Shown: positions 45,429 through 53,093 of the stretch, piece after piece | Layout: each line of letters opens with the position of its first letter | Numbering within the stretch: position 1 is the stretch's first letter | DNA from: Flectobacillus longus | GTDB taxonomy: Bacteria > Bacteroidota > Bacteroidia > Cytophagales > Spirosomataceae | Direction: 5' to 3' | Assembly: GCF_030056705.1 (NCBI RefSeq) | Contig: NZ_JASHIC010000014.1 | Span: 143,373 to 207,372 of the forward strand | DNA length: 64,000 bases | Program-made: the position numbers and the translations under genes | The notes under the pieces: model-generated | Seen by the model: only the letters and a program-made list of their open reading frames with translations | What the model was told of the DNA's origin: nothing | Database searches by the model: none

Positions 45429-46919
45429 ATGGGAAAACCAACCGGATTTTTAGAGGTAACAAGAGAAACTCCAAAGAAAAGACCAGTCGCTGAGCGTGTT
45501 GGCGATTACAAAGAAATAGATATTGATTTTACAACAGATAAAGTAAAAGAACAAGCTAGTCGTTGTATGGACTGTGGCGTTCCTTTCTGTCATAATGGCT
45601 GTCCGCTAGGCAACATTATTCCAGAATTTAACGATGCAGTATATGACCAAAACTGGGCTTATGCTTACGAAATTTTATCTTCTACCAACAACTTCCCTGA
45701 GTTTACAGGTCGTATCTGTCCTGCACCTTGCGAATCTGCTTGTGTATTAGGTATCAATAAGCCTCCAGTAACGATCGAATATATCGAGAAATCGATTATT
45801 GAATATGCTTTTGGAAATGGCTTAGTAAAACCCAATGTACCAACAAAGAGAACAGGTAAAAAAGTAGCTGTTATCGGTTCAGGTCCTGCTGGTTTGGCTT
45901 CTGCGGTTCAATTAAACAAAGCTGGTCACTCAGTTACTGTATTTGAGCGTGCTGACGAAGCTGGTGGACTTTTGCGCTATGGTATTCCTGATTTCAAATT
46001 AGAGAAATGGGTAGTGCAGCGTCGTGTTGAGGTAATGAAAGAAGAAGGTATCGTTTTCAAAACATCAACAAATATTGGTGTTGACATCAAAGGTGATGAG
46101 TTGTTAGAAGACTTTGACTTGATTATGTTGGCTGGTGGTTCGACAGTTCCAAGAATGTTACCTATCCCAGGTTCTGACTTGAAAGGAATTTACCCTGCTA
46201 TGGAGTTCTTGTCACAACAAAATAAGCGTGTGGCTGGTATCGATCGTAAATTCGATCACCGTGGTGCTGCTTATGCAAATGGTGAGTTGTTAGCTACAGA
46301 CAAAAATGTTGTGGTAATTGGTGGTGGTGACACGGGTTCTGACTGTGTTGGTACTTCAAACCGTCACAAAGCAAAATCTGTTACTCAAGTAGAGGTAATG
46401 CCAATGCCTCCTGCTGAGCGTGCTACACAAACTCCTTGGCCAAACTGGCCGATGATGTTGCGTACTTCTACATCTCATGAAGAAGGCGCAGATCGTCACT
46501 GGTCAATTGCGGTGAAAGAATATGTTGGTGATGCAAATGGTAATTTGAAAGGTATTAAAATAGCTGACATCGCGATGGAAGTTGTGGATGGTAAAGCTCA
46601 ACAAGTTCATACCAATGAACGTGAAATTCCTTGTGAATTAGCTCTTATCGCAGCAGGTTTCTTGCATCCTCAACGTGAAGGTCTTTTATCGCAATTAGAA
46701 GAAAAAGGACTTGAATTTGACGAAAGAGGAAATGTAAAAGCAACTAATTACAAAACTTCTGTAGATAAAGTATTTGCAGCAGGAGATATGCGTCGTGGTC
46801 AGTCATTGGTAGTTTGGGCTATCTCTGAAGGTCGTGAAGCAGCTCGTCAAGCAGATATTTACCTTCAAGGTTCTTCTATTCTTGAAGCGAAAGCGGTATC
46901 TACCTTCTCAGTTGTGTAA
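45429..46919 (+). CDS. gltD: glutamate synthase small subunit
   Basis: Protein of 496 residues. The N-terminal region binds two 4Fe-4S clusters (CMDCGVPFCHNGCPLG and CPAPCESACVLGI). It is followed by an FAD-binding Rossmann motif (VIGSGPAGLASAVQLNKAG), a DEAGGLLRYGIPDFKL block and an NADPH-binding motif VVVIGGGDTGSDCVGTSNRH, ending with the FAD segment VFAAGDMRRGQSLVVWAISEGREAA shortened here to its core. It oxidises NAD(P)H and passes electrons to GltB, encoded immediately upstream, completing ammonium assimilation with glutamine synthetase. A repeat-element hairpin terminates the operon. Confidence 0.97.
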   Translation: MGKPTGFLEVTRETPKKRPVAERVGDYKEIDIDFTTDKVKEQASRCMDCGVPFCHNGCPLGNIIPEFNDAVYDQNWAYAYEILSSTNNFPEFTGRICPAPCESACVLGINKPPVTIEYIEKSIIEYAFGNGLVKPNVPTKRTGKKVAVIGSGPAGLASAVQLNKAGHSVTVFERADEAGGLLRYGIPDFKLEKWVVQRRVEVMKEEGIVFKTSTNIGVDIKGDELLEDFDLIMLAGGSTVPRMLPIPGSDLKGIYPAMEFLSQQNKRVAGIDRKFDHRGAAYANGELLATDKNVVVIGGGDTGSDCVGTSNRHKAKSVTQVEVMPMPPAERATQTPWPNWPMMLRTSTSHEEGADRHWSIAVKEYVGDANGNLKGIKIADIAMEVVDGKAQQVHTNEREIPCELALIAAGFLHPQREGLLSQLEEKGLEFDERGNVKATNYKTSVDKVFAAGDMRRGQSLVVWAISEGREAARQADIYLQGSSILEAKAVSTFSVV

Positions 46920-46920
46920 T

Positions 46921-47166
46921 GATTCATCTCCGATTGAGTGAATTGTGATTGATAGAATGAATGATTATCTTTTGATTCTACAATTCACCAGTATATTAGT
47001 ATCAAAAAAGCGGTCGAAAATTATTTTCGACCGCTTTTTTAATGCTAATATGCTGGATATGACTTGGCTCAAGACGCAATCATTGCGTCTCTATTGACTG
47101 AATACAAATTTTTACATAATCACTTACTCGTTCAATCACTAAATCGCTAAATTCGGGATGACTCAC
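46921..47166. mobile_element. short inverted-repeat element, copy B
   Basis: About 246 bp between gltD and a convergent lipoprotein gene. The right end (AATTCGGGATGACTCA) matches the ends of copies A and C; the left end (GATTCATCTCCGATT) is a degenerate match. Inside are the terminator hairpin at 47004-47040 and the palindrome AGACGCAATCATTGCGTCT at 47072-47090. Orientation equals copy A and is opposite to copy C. Confidence 0.6.
47004..47040. terminator. terminator hairpin after gltD
   Basis: Arms AAAAAAGCGGTCGAAAAT and its near-inverse complement form a long stem with A and T runs, serving both gltD and the convergent gene. Confidence 0.85.
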
Positions 47167-47198
47167 GCTTGATAATTAGCTGTTTTACCACTGCAATC

Positions 47199-48236
47199 TC
47201 AATAATCAATATCAATAGCTTCAGGCGAAAAGGTTGAAGTATATCCTCGAATAGGAGTGACATTTCCATTATCGCCAAATCCGAAGACTAGAATCTTTTT
47301 ATTGGCTTTTTCTGCAACATAAATAAACCCTTTTATATTCCGATCATCAATAGCAATGTCTACTGGATTGCCTAAGCCTGTATTTGCGCCATAGATAGCT
47401 CTGTTGGCAAGAATAGAGCTGTTATTGGTTATTTTTGCTACTTTCTCTATGATATAAATTCCACCATCTTTATCAAAATTCGCACCTGAAGCATTTCCAA
47501 TCTCTGTTACAAAAAGCATATCCCTTTGTGATGAATAGGCGATTCCATGCAATCGTGCTGTTGTACCATTGATTTTATAACCATTTATAAAAAATCTGAG
47601 GCTGGCGGTAACTTTCCCAGCTTCTATACCAGAAGGATTATTATATATTTCTATTCGGAGGGCATTTTTATCCATTACGACAAATAGTCTGTTGTTGTTT
47701 TTATCGTAGGTAATTCCCCATGGCTCGCCACTCAGTTTAAGTTTTTTTCCCACATATTTTCCATTTAAGGTAGAAACTTTTTCATAGACTCTAATTGTAC
47801 TATCTGTATTGTTTGCGACAAATAGGGCGTCATTTGTCGCATCATAGGCTATTTCTCGTCCGCTCGATAGGGTAGAGTCAATAATGATATTGTTGGGTAA
47901 TGAGGCTTCAAATAGGGAAGAAGCGTTGGTGTAAAGCCTGATACTTTTCTGTGCTCGACTAATTTGGAATAAAAAATTCTTACTAGCAACGAATAAAATA
48001 CCGTTACCATCTTGCGCCCCATTATTTAGCTCAAGCCTAGGAATCAGTATTGTTGAGTCTGCAGGTTTGAATAATTGTAAATTTTTTGCGTTGACTGTCG
48101 TTTCAGCATTAGAAACGAAGAGAGTTGAAACTCTAAAGATTTCTAGAGGTTCTGCTTCAGAATTTTTTAAACAAGCGCTCAAAAAAATACTGGCAAATAC
48201 TCCACAAAGTATAATAGTTGGGAATGATTTTTTCAT
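47199..48236 (-). CDS. beta-propeller lipoprotein of unknown function
   Basis: Protein of 345 residues. The N-terminus is a lipoprotein signal with the lipidated Cys at position 22 (FLSA|C). The mature part has repeated blade-like units of about 45-50 residues with AYDATNDALFVANNTDSTIRVYE, TYDKNNNRLFVVMDKNALRIEIYNN-like and AYSSQRDMLFVTEIGNA segments, resembling NHL or WD-type propellers. It is probably anchored in a membrane facing the periplasm or outside. It is alone in its transcription unit. No catalytic motif is visible, so a binding or scaffold role is only a guess. Confidence 0.75.
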   Translation of the reverse strand: MKKSFPTIILCGVFASIFLSACLKNSEAEPLEIFRVSTLFVSNAETTVNAKNLQLFKPADSTILIPRLELNNGAQDGNGILFVASKNFLFQISRAQKSIRLYTNASSLFEASLPNNIIIDSTLSSGREIAYDATNDALFVANNTDSTIRVYEKVSTLNGKYVGKKLKLSGEPWGITYDKNNNRLFVVMDKNALRIEIYNNPSGIEAGKVTASLRFFINGYKINGTTARLHGIAYSSQRDMLFVTEIGNASGANFDKDGGIYIIEKVAKITNNSSILANRAIYGANTGLGNPVDIAIDDRNIKGFIYVAEKANKKILVFGFGDNGNVTPIRGYTSTFSPEAIDIDY

Positions 48237-48567
48237 GTTGTAGGCAATTCAAAGTTTTTATGGATTATTTTTTTAATATACGTAGACGATAAACTTTTAG
48301 ATTGGAATGTTAAATCTTAAAGAAATTTGAAAATGCCCTAAAAATCGAGTAGAAGTGGTTTTTGGATAAAAAAACTTTCAAAAAAAGTACTTTTGTAATG
48401 GTTGTTTTAAGTAATTGTTAATCAGAATTGTATGGTATGTATTGCGAAAAACTTTCAACAAAAAGCATTTTTTTTTCATTTTCGACTTGCATCTTAAACA
48501 AAAAAAACCGTACCTTTGCATCACCTAAACACAAGGGAGGTGTCTAACGAGATGCTTTAAGTGTTAA
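48237..48567. other. gene-free stretch before the tRNA cluster
   Basis: AT-rich DNA carrying the lipoprotein promoter on one side and the tRNA promoter at 48487-48518 on the other. No frame was found. Confidence 0.5.
48487..48518 (+). promoter_or_regulatory. promoter of the tRNA cluster
   Basis: TTG at 48487-48489 and TACCTTTG at 48511-48518, separated by 21 bp, match the Bacteroidota -33/-7 consensus. The first tRNA starts 50 bp downstream. Confidence 0.7.
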
Positions 48568-48657
48568 GGAGAGATGCCTGAGAGGCCGAAAGGAACAGTT
48601 TGCTAAACTGTCGTACTGGTAACGGTACCGAGGGTTCGAATCCCTCTCTCTCCGCCA
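48568..48657 (+). tRNA. tRNA-Ser (GCT)
   Basis: Acceptor arms GGAGAGA and TCTCTCC pair, the anticodon stem-loop CAGTTTGCTAAACTG shows GCT, a long variable arm (class II tRNA) follows, and the T-arm reads GGGTTCGAATCCC. CCA is encoded at 48655-48657. Confidence 0.95.
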
Positions 48658-48683
48658 CTTTCAAGGTGGAATGGTCAAAAATT

Positions 48684-48760
48684 CGGGATGTAGCGTAGTC
48701 CGGTATCGCGCCTGCTTTGGGAGCAGGAGGTCGTAGGTTCGAATCCTGCCATCCCGACCA
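48684..48760 (+). tRNA. tRNA-Pro (TGG), copy 1, CCA encoded
   Basis: Acceptor CGGGATG pairs with CATCCCG. The anticodon stem CCTGC/GCAGG carries loop TTTGGGA, giving TGG. The T-arm is AGGTTCGAATCCT. CCA is encoded at 48758-48760. The body is identical to the copy at 48990-49063. Confidence 0.95.
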
Positions 48761-48832
48761 TAATTTAGGATTTTGGAAATTGACTTTAGTGAGTTTTCAG
48801 TTCTGTCTGGAATCAGAATCCTTTTTTATTCC

Positions 48833-48906
48833 GGTTCCGTAGCTCAGCTGGATAGAGCAACTGCCTTCTAAGCAGTAGGTCTCAGGTTCGAATCCTGACG
48901 GAATCA
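48833..48906 (+). tRNA. tRNA-Arg (TCT)
   Basis: Acceptor GGTTCCG pairs with CGGAATC (one G-U pair). Anticodon stem ACTGC/GCAGT with loop CTTCTAA gives TCT. The T-arm is AGGTTCGAATCCT. The following bases are CAC, so CCA is not encoded. Confidence 0.93.
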
Positions 48907-48989
48907 CACCTGAGAATAAGATGCACAGAAGCGTGAATCTTTTAACAAAAATACTTTTCTATTTAATGTAATTGTTAATATAGAAAATT

Positions 48990-49063
48990 CGGGATGTAGC
49001 GTAGTCCGGTATCGCGCCTGCTTTGGGAGCAGGAGGTCGTAGGTTCGAATCCTGCCATCCCGA
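48990..49063 (+). tRNA. tRNA-Pro (TGG), copy 2, CCA not encoded
   Basis: Its 74-base body equals copy 1 at 48684, and the flank AAATTCGGGATG is shared as well. The bases after the discriminator are CAA rather than CCA, so maturation requires CCA addition. A terminator follows directly. Confidence 0.94.
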
Positions 49064-49064
49064 C

Positions 49065-49094
49065 AAAGCCTAACTCAATGAGTTAGGCTTTTTT
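49065..49094 (+). terminator. terminator of the tRNA cluster
   Basis: Arms AAGCCTAACT and AGTTAGGCTT followed by a T run, 2 bp past the last tRNA. Confidence 0.88.
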
Positions 49095-49138
49095 GTTTTA
49101 TATCAATTCTTGAGTTTATGGTTTAGCTATAATAAAAC

Positions 49139-49174
49139 AAAAAAGACTTTCCTGCATACAGGAAAGTCTTTTTT
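49139..49174 (-). terminator. terminator of mqo
   Basis: Arms AAAGACTTTCCTG and CAGGAAAGTCTTT with A and T runs on both sides, 21 bp beyond the mqo stop. Symmetrical, so it can also catch read-through from the tRNA cluster. Confidence 0.88.
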
Positions 49175-49194
49175 GTGAGAAATAGTATCTAATA

Positions 49195-50712
49195 TTAAGC
49201 TAATTCAGCAGATTTAAGGCCAAGCACATCATTTGTCCAGTGATTGATTTGATTAAATAATTCATCGTTGGTAATTAAAGATTGACCAAATGAAGGAATC
49301 ATCGCTTTCAATTTACTTTGCCATTCTTCAGTATGATATTCTTCGTTGAAACAACGTTCCAATAATTTCAACATAATGTCAACGGCTGTAGAAGCACCTG
49401 GAGAGGCTCCCAATAATGCAGCAATTGATCCATCAGATGCGGCTACAATTTCGGTACCAAATTCTAGTACTCCACCTTTTACAGGGTCTTTCTTGATTAC
49501 TTGGACACGTTGCCCAGCTACTAACAATTCCCAATCTTCCATGCGTGCATTTGGGAAGTATTCTTTCAATGCCTCTAAGCGATCTTCTGGTGATTGTCTT
49601 ACTTGTTCAATCAAATATTTAGTGAGGTCAATATTTTGTAAACCTGCTTGCATCATTGGCACGATATTACTCAACTTGATAGAAGAAGGTAAGTCTAACA
49701 ATGAACCTTCTTTCAAGAAGCGAGTCGTAAAGCCTGCATAAGGACCAAAAAGGAGTTCTTTTTGACCATCAATCATACGAGAGTCTAAATGTGGAACAGA
49801 CATCGGAGGAGCACCTACCGCAGCCTTACCATATACTTTCGCATTGTGGCGTTCTACAACTTCAGGATTGTTACACTTTAACCATTGTCCACTTACTGGG
49901 AAACCTCCAAAACCTTTACCTTCCTCAATTTTAGATTTCTCTAGCAAAGGCAAAGCACCACCACCAGCACCAACAAACACAAAACTTGCGTAGATTTTCT
50001 TTTTGTTACGCTTTTTGGTAGCAAGGTTATCTAAAGTAATACACCAGTTTCCGTCTTCTAATTGCTCTAAATCAGTTACTTCATGCTTCAAACGAATTTT
50101 AACCCCGTCCATGTTTTTCAAGTGATCGAATAACATACGAGTTAAATTTCCGAAGTTAACATCAGTTCCAGCATCGGTGTAAGTAGCCGCCACGGGTTGA
50201 TTCACATCGCGACCTTCCATTACCAAAGGAATCCAATTCTTAATTTCTTCGGGGTTCTCTGTATAAGACATGTCTTTGAAGACATGATATTGTGTTAATA
50301 AATCGTAACGTTTACGTAGATAGTCAACATTTTTTTCTCCATGAACAAAGCTCATGTGAGGAACGGATTGAATGAAATCCTCTGGAGAAAGAATATTTTG
50401 TTCAACTAGATATGCCCAGAATTGGCGAGACATTTGAAATGAATCATAAATTTTTAAAGCCTTAGATCCATCTACACTACCATCTGGTTTTTCGGGAGTA
50501 TAATTCAGCTCACATAAAGCAGCATGACCTGTACCTGCATTGTTCCAAGCTTCTGAACTTTCTCCTGCAATCAAATCAAGACGCTCGAAAATAGTAATTT
50601 TTAAATCAGGTTGTAGTTCTTTTAACAACACCCCGAGCGTCGCACTCATAACGCCTGCCCCAATCAAAACAACATCTGAATAGTTGGCAGCACTCTTTAA
50701 TTTTTTACGCAT
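49195..50712 (-). CDS. mqo: malate:quinone oxidoreductase
   Basis: Protein of 505 residues, typical length for Mqo. It opens with an FAD-binding Rossmann segment (DVVLIGAGVMSATLGVLLKEL) followed by AGESSEAWNNAGTGHAALCELNYTP, a family signature. Later blocks are AATYTDAGTDVNFGNLTRML, GGFPVSGQWLKCNNP, KVYGKAAVGAPPMSVPHLD, LLFGPYAGFTTRFLK and SPGASTAVDIMLKLLERCF. It oxidises malate to oxaloacetate on the inner face of the cytoplasmic membrane and gives electrons to menaquinone, an NAD-independent TCA-cycle step. Peripheral membrane association is expected since no membrane helix is seen. It is monocistronic with a strong terminator and a 646-bp upstream region shared with the divergent SMP-30 gene. 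Confidence 0.96.
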   Translation of the reverse strand: MRKKLKSAANYSDVVLIGAGVMSATLGVLLKELQPDLKITIFERLDLIAGESSEAWNNAGTGHAALCELNYTPEKPDGSVDGSKALKIYDSFQMSRQFWAYLVEQNILSPEDFIQSVPHMSFVHGEKNVDYLRKRYDLLTQYHVFKDMSYTENPEEIKNWIPLVMEGRDVNQPVAATYTDAGTDVNFGNLTRMLFDHLKNMDGVKIRLKHEVTDLEQLEDGNWCITLDNLATKKRNKKKIYASFVFVGAGGGALPLLEKSKIEEGKGFGGFPVSGQWLKCNNPEVVERHNAKVYGKAAVGAPPMSVPHLDSRMIDGQKELLFGPYAGFTTRFLKEGSLLDLPSSIKLSNIVPMMQAGLQNIDLTKYLIEQVRQSPEDRLEALKEYFPNARMEDWELLVAGQRVQVIKKDPVKGGVLEFGTEIVAASDGSIAALLGASPGASTAVDIMLKLLERCFNEEYHTEEWQSKLKAMIPSFGQSLITNDELFNQINHWTNDVLGLKSAELA

Positions 50713-51358
50713 TTCTCACAAAAAAAATTATCTCGTTAGTTATATTATACTTATTCGAATAGGTAACAAAAAAATAATCTTAAAATTGCACAATTCCTTT
50801 CAAATAATAATTAATTTCTTGTTCTCTTTATATTTTTTCTTTATAATGGTCTATTAAATTATGCCTTAATTTTTAAATATAAGGGCTTTCTAATTTTTTA
50901 ACATAAAAAGAACAAAAACGGTGCAAATTTCTATAAAAAAATAAAATATGATTTTTCCTAGATTTTATTTACTGTTTATATTCTCAAAAATGTATTGATA
51001 TCCAGTATTTTAAGTAACTACTTGTAGCAGGAAAGTGTTTGGATAATTGTATGTATTTACAGCTATTTTTATTTAGCATTGGCTTCAAAAAAAGAATATA
51101 TTATGGAAAATAGTGCGAATTTTCGATGATTTTTCTCTCCATATAACTAATTGTATTTTTACAAGATTGATGTTTGTATAAAATTAAGTAGGCTATAGTA
51201 TTTTTACAGGTAGTTTTACTTAGATTAACATCTGGTAAGAAATAAGAATATTGTATCTGAAAAATATCTGTGATTTTTGACGAAATAGCTTATGAAAAAA
51301 ACTATTATTGTATATATCTATTCTTGTACCGAAAACAAATAGAGAAACCGAACTGACT
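50713..51358. other. gene-free stretch between divergent mqo and the SMP-30 gene
   Basis: 646 bp of very AT-rich DNA with divergent promoters. No frame, hairpin or RNA gene stood out. A frame reaching back to 51308 is rejected as an extension of the SMP-30 gene. Confidence 0.5.
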
Positions 51359-52249
51359 ATGGAAAAAGTATATCGAGCGGAATTGCTGTTGGAATCGAGT
51401 TGTCGATTGGGAGAAGGTCCCGTATGGTGTTCGTCAACCAATGCGATTTATTGGGTTGATATTGAGGGACGAACGATTAATTGGTATTGTTTAGATACGC
51501 AAATTCATCATTTTAACGCTATTTCAACGCGTGTTGGTATGGTGGCGTTAACCAACACACCTTACAAGTTACTTTTGGGTTTACAAGGAAGTTTATGTTG
51601 GTATGATGTCAAAACCAGCTACTTGGAGTTGTGGAGACCTATGGAAGCTCATCTAACTTATAATAGGTGTAACGATGGGCAAATAGACCTCAAAGGGCGA
51701 TTATGGGTAGGTACAATGCAAATAGAAAATCAACGAAATGAAGGAAATTTGTACTGTATTTCGGCTACTGGAGAGCAAATACACTTGATGTCAAAATTAG
51801 GGATTTCGAACGGTATGGCGTGGAGTCAAGATGGGCAATACTTTTTCTTTATTGATTCACTTAAAAGAAATATTAGAAGATTTGAAATAGATGAGCAAAA
51901 TGCTTTAGTCTTGACGAAAGAAAAGGTAATCTATCAGTCTCGTAATCGTGATGAACTTCCAGACGGGATGTGTATTGATGCAAATGGTAATTTATGGGTA
52001 GCATTTTGGGGTGGTTTTCGGGTTGCTTGTATTGATACAAGAACAGGCGATGAGTTAGCCGAAATAAGGCTCCCTGTTCCGAATGTAACTTCTTGTAACT
52101 GGATAGGTCCCAATTTTAATGAATTGATTATTACAACTGCCAGAGAAGGTTTGGATGAGCATGAACTATTAACTTATCCTATGAGCGGGCATATATTTAG
52201 ATGTAAAGTAGATGCACAAGGAATAGAAACTCGTCGATTTGCTAATTAA
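51359..52249 (+). CDS. SMP-30/gluconolactonase/LRE family protein
   Basis: Protein of 296 residues from the ATG at 51359 (MEKVYRAELLLESSCRLGEGPVW). It is a six-bladed propeller with family metal-site segments: Glu in LGEGPVW, NDGQIDLKGRLWVGTM, the Asn in LGISNGMAWS and the Asp in LPDGMCIDANGNLWVAFW. Members hydrolyse sugar lactones such as gluconolactone or L-arabinonolactone using a divalent metal. No signal peptide is present, so it is cytosolic. It stands alone, divergent from mqo, so context does not indicate the sugar. Element copy C starts directly after its stop. Confidence 0.88.
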   Translation: MEKVYRAELLLESSCRLGEGPVWCSSTNAIYWVDIEGRTINWYCLDTQIHHFNAISTRVGMVALTNTPYKLLLGLQGSLCWYDVKTSYLELWRPMEAHLTYNRCNDGQIDLKGRLWVGTMQIENQRNEGNLYCISATGEQIHLMSKLGISNGMAWSQDGQYFFFIDSLKRNIRRFEIDEQNALVLTKEKVIYQSRNRDELPDGMCIDANGNLWVAFWGGFRVACIDTRTGDELAEIRLPVPNVTSCNWIGPNFNELIITTAREGLDEHELLTYPMSGHIFRCKVDAQGIETRRFAN

Positions 52250-52253
52250 ACAT

Positions 52254-52448
52254 GAGTCATCCCTAATTTAGTGATTGAATGAATGATTAATTTAAAATTT
52301 GTATTCTGGCAGTAGAGACGCAATGATTGCGTCTTAAGCTGAGTAGAATCTAGCATAGTAGCATCAAAAAGCGGTCGGAAAATATTTTCCGACCGCTTTT
52401 TGATGAAAACTTGGAGAATAACCCCAATCTTAAAATTAGGGATGACTT
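52254..52448. mobile_element. short inverted-repeat element, copy C (inverted orientation)
   Basis: 195 bp bounded by GAGTCATCCCTAATTT at the left and AAAATTAGGGATGACTT at the right, the clearest terminal inverted repeats of the family. It holds the palindrome AGACGCAATGATTGCGTCT (52316-52334) and then a perfect 44-bp palindromic hairpin (52362-52405). The internal order is reversed relative to copies A and B. It fills the whole gap between two converging genes. Confidence 0.7.
52362..52405. terminator. perfect 44-bp palindromic terminator hairpin
   Basis: Arms of 22 bp (CATCAAAAAGCGGTCGGAAAAT and its exact inverse complement, first 20 bases CATCAAAAAGCGGTCGGAAA) with A and T runs. Serves the convergent SMP-30 and LysM genes. 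Confidence 0.85.
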
Positions 52449-52453
52449 ATTTT

Positions 52454-52921
52454 TTATTTCAATGGTGGAATTCTAAGCAATTGACCTGGATAAATCAGAT
52501 TTGGGTCTTTTAACATAGGTTTATTTGCTTCGAAAATCACAGGATATTTCATCATATCGCCGTAGTAGTGTTGTGCAATTTTTGACAAAGTATCACCTTT
52601 TACTACTTCGTGATATTGTGCTTCTTCTTCTGGTTCGGCAACAGTCAATTGATTGTCAACGACTTTAACGCCTTCAACATTACCCACAGCTAATGCAATT
52701 TTCTCTGCATCTTCTTGTTTAGCAACTTCGCCAACGATAGATACTGTATCGCCGTTTGTACGAATGGTAAGAGAATTGTAGGCTAGACCTAATTGTTTGA
52801 CGTGTGCCAATAGAGCACTAGCTCTTAATGGTTCTACTTCGGCAGCTTTAGCAGGCTCTACTTGAGTGTTGTTTCCGAAAATTTTTTCACCAACACCCTT
52901 AAAGAAAGACATAAGTCCCAT
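52454..52921 (-). CDS. BON-LysM protein, Kbp/YgaU-like
   Basis: Protein of 155 residues matching E. coli Kbp (YgaU) in architecture: N-terminal SFFKGVGEKIFG, a BON domain at about 40-95 (LTIRTNGDTVSIVGEVAKQEDAEKIALAVGNVEGVKVVDNQL in segments) and a C-terminal LysM domain (YHEVVKGDTLSKIAQHYYGD, IFEANKPMLKDPNLIYPGQ, LLRIP). Kbp is a potassium-binding protein of the cytosol or periplasm. No signal peptide is evident, as in Kbp. The start may instead be the Met three codons later (MSFFKG). Potassium binding is inferred from the family. Confidence 0.88.
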   Translation of the reverse strand: MGLMSFFKGVGEKIFGNNTQVEPAKAAEVEPLRASALLAHVKQLGLAYNSLTIRTNGDTVSIVGEVAKQEDAEKIALAVGNVEGVKVVDNQLTVAEPEEEAQYHEVVKGDTLSKIAQHYYGDMMKYPVIFEANKPMLKDPNLIYPGQLLRIPPLK

Positions 52922-53041
52922 AGCGGTAATAAGTTTGATTTTAAAATAAATTTGTCTACCTATAAACGTTGAACAAGATAATAAGTCACGGTTTTGCGAA
53001 ATAAAATAATTAAACGTTCTCGGTTGCCTAAAAATACGAAA

Positions 53042-53071
53042 AAGGGCTTCCGAAACAAATCAGAAGCCCTT
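53042..53071 (-). terminator. terminator of the tricorn protease gene
   Basis: Arms AAGGGCTTC and GAAGCCCTT around a 12-base loop with a T run on the minus strand, 23 bp past the stop. Confidence 0.85.
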
Positions 53072-53093
53072 TTATTATATGATAATTGTTCAA

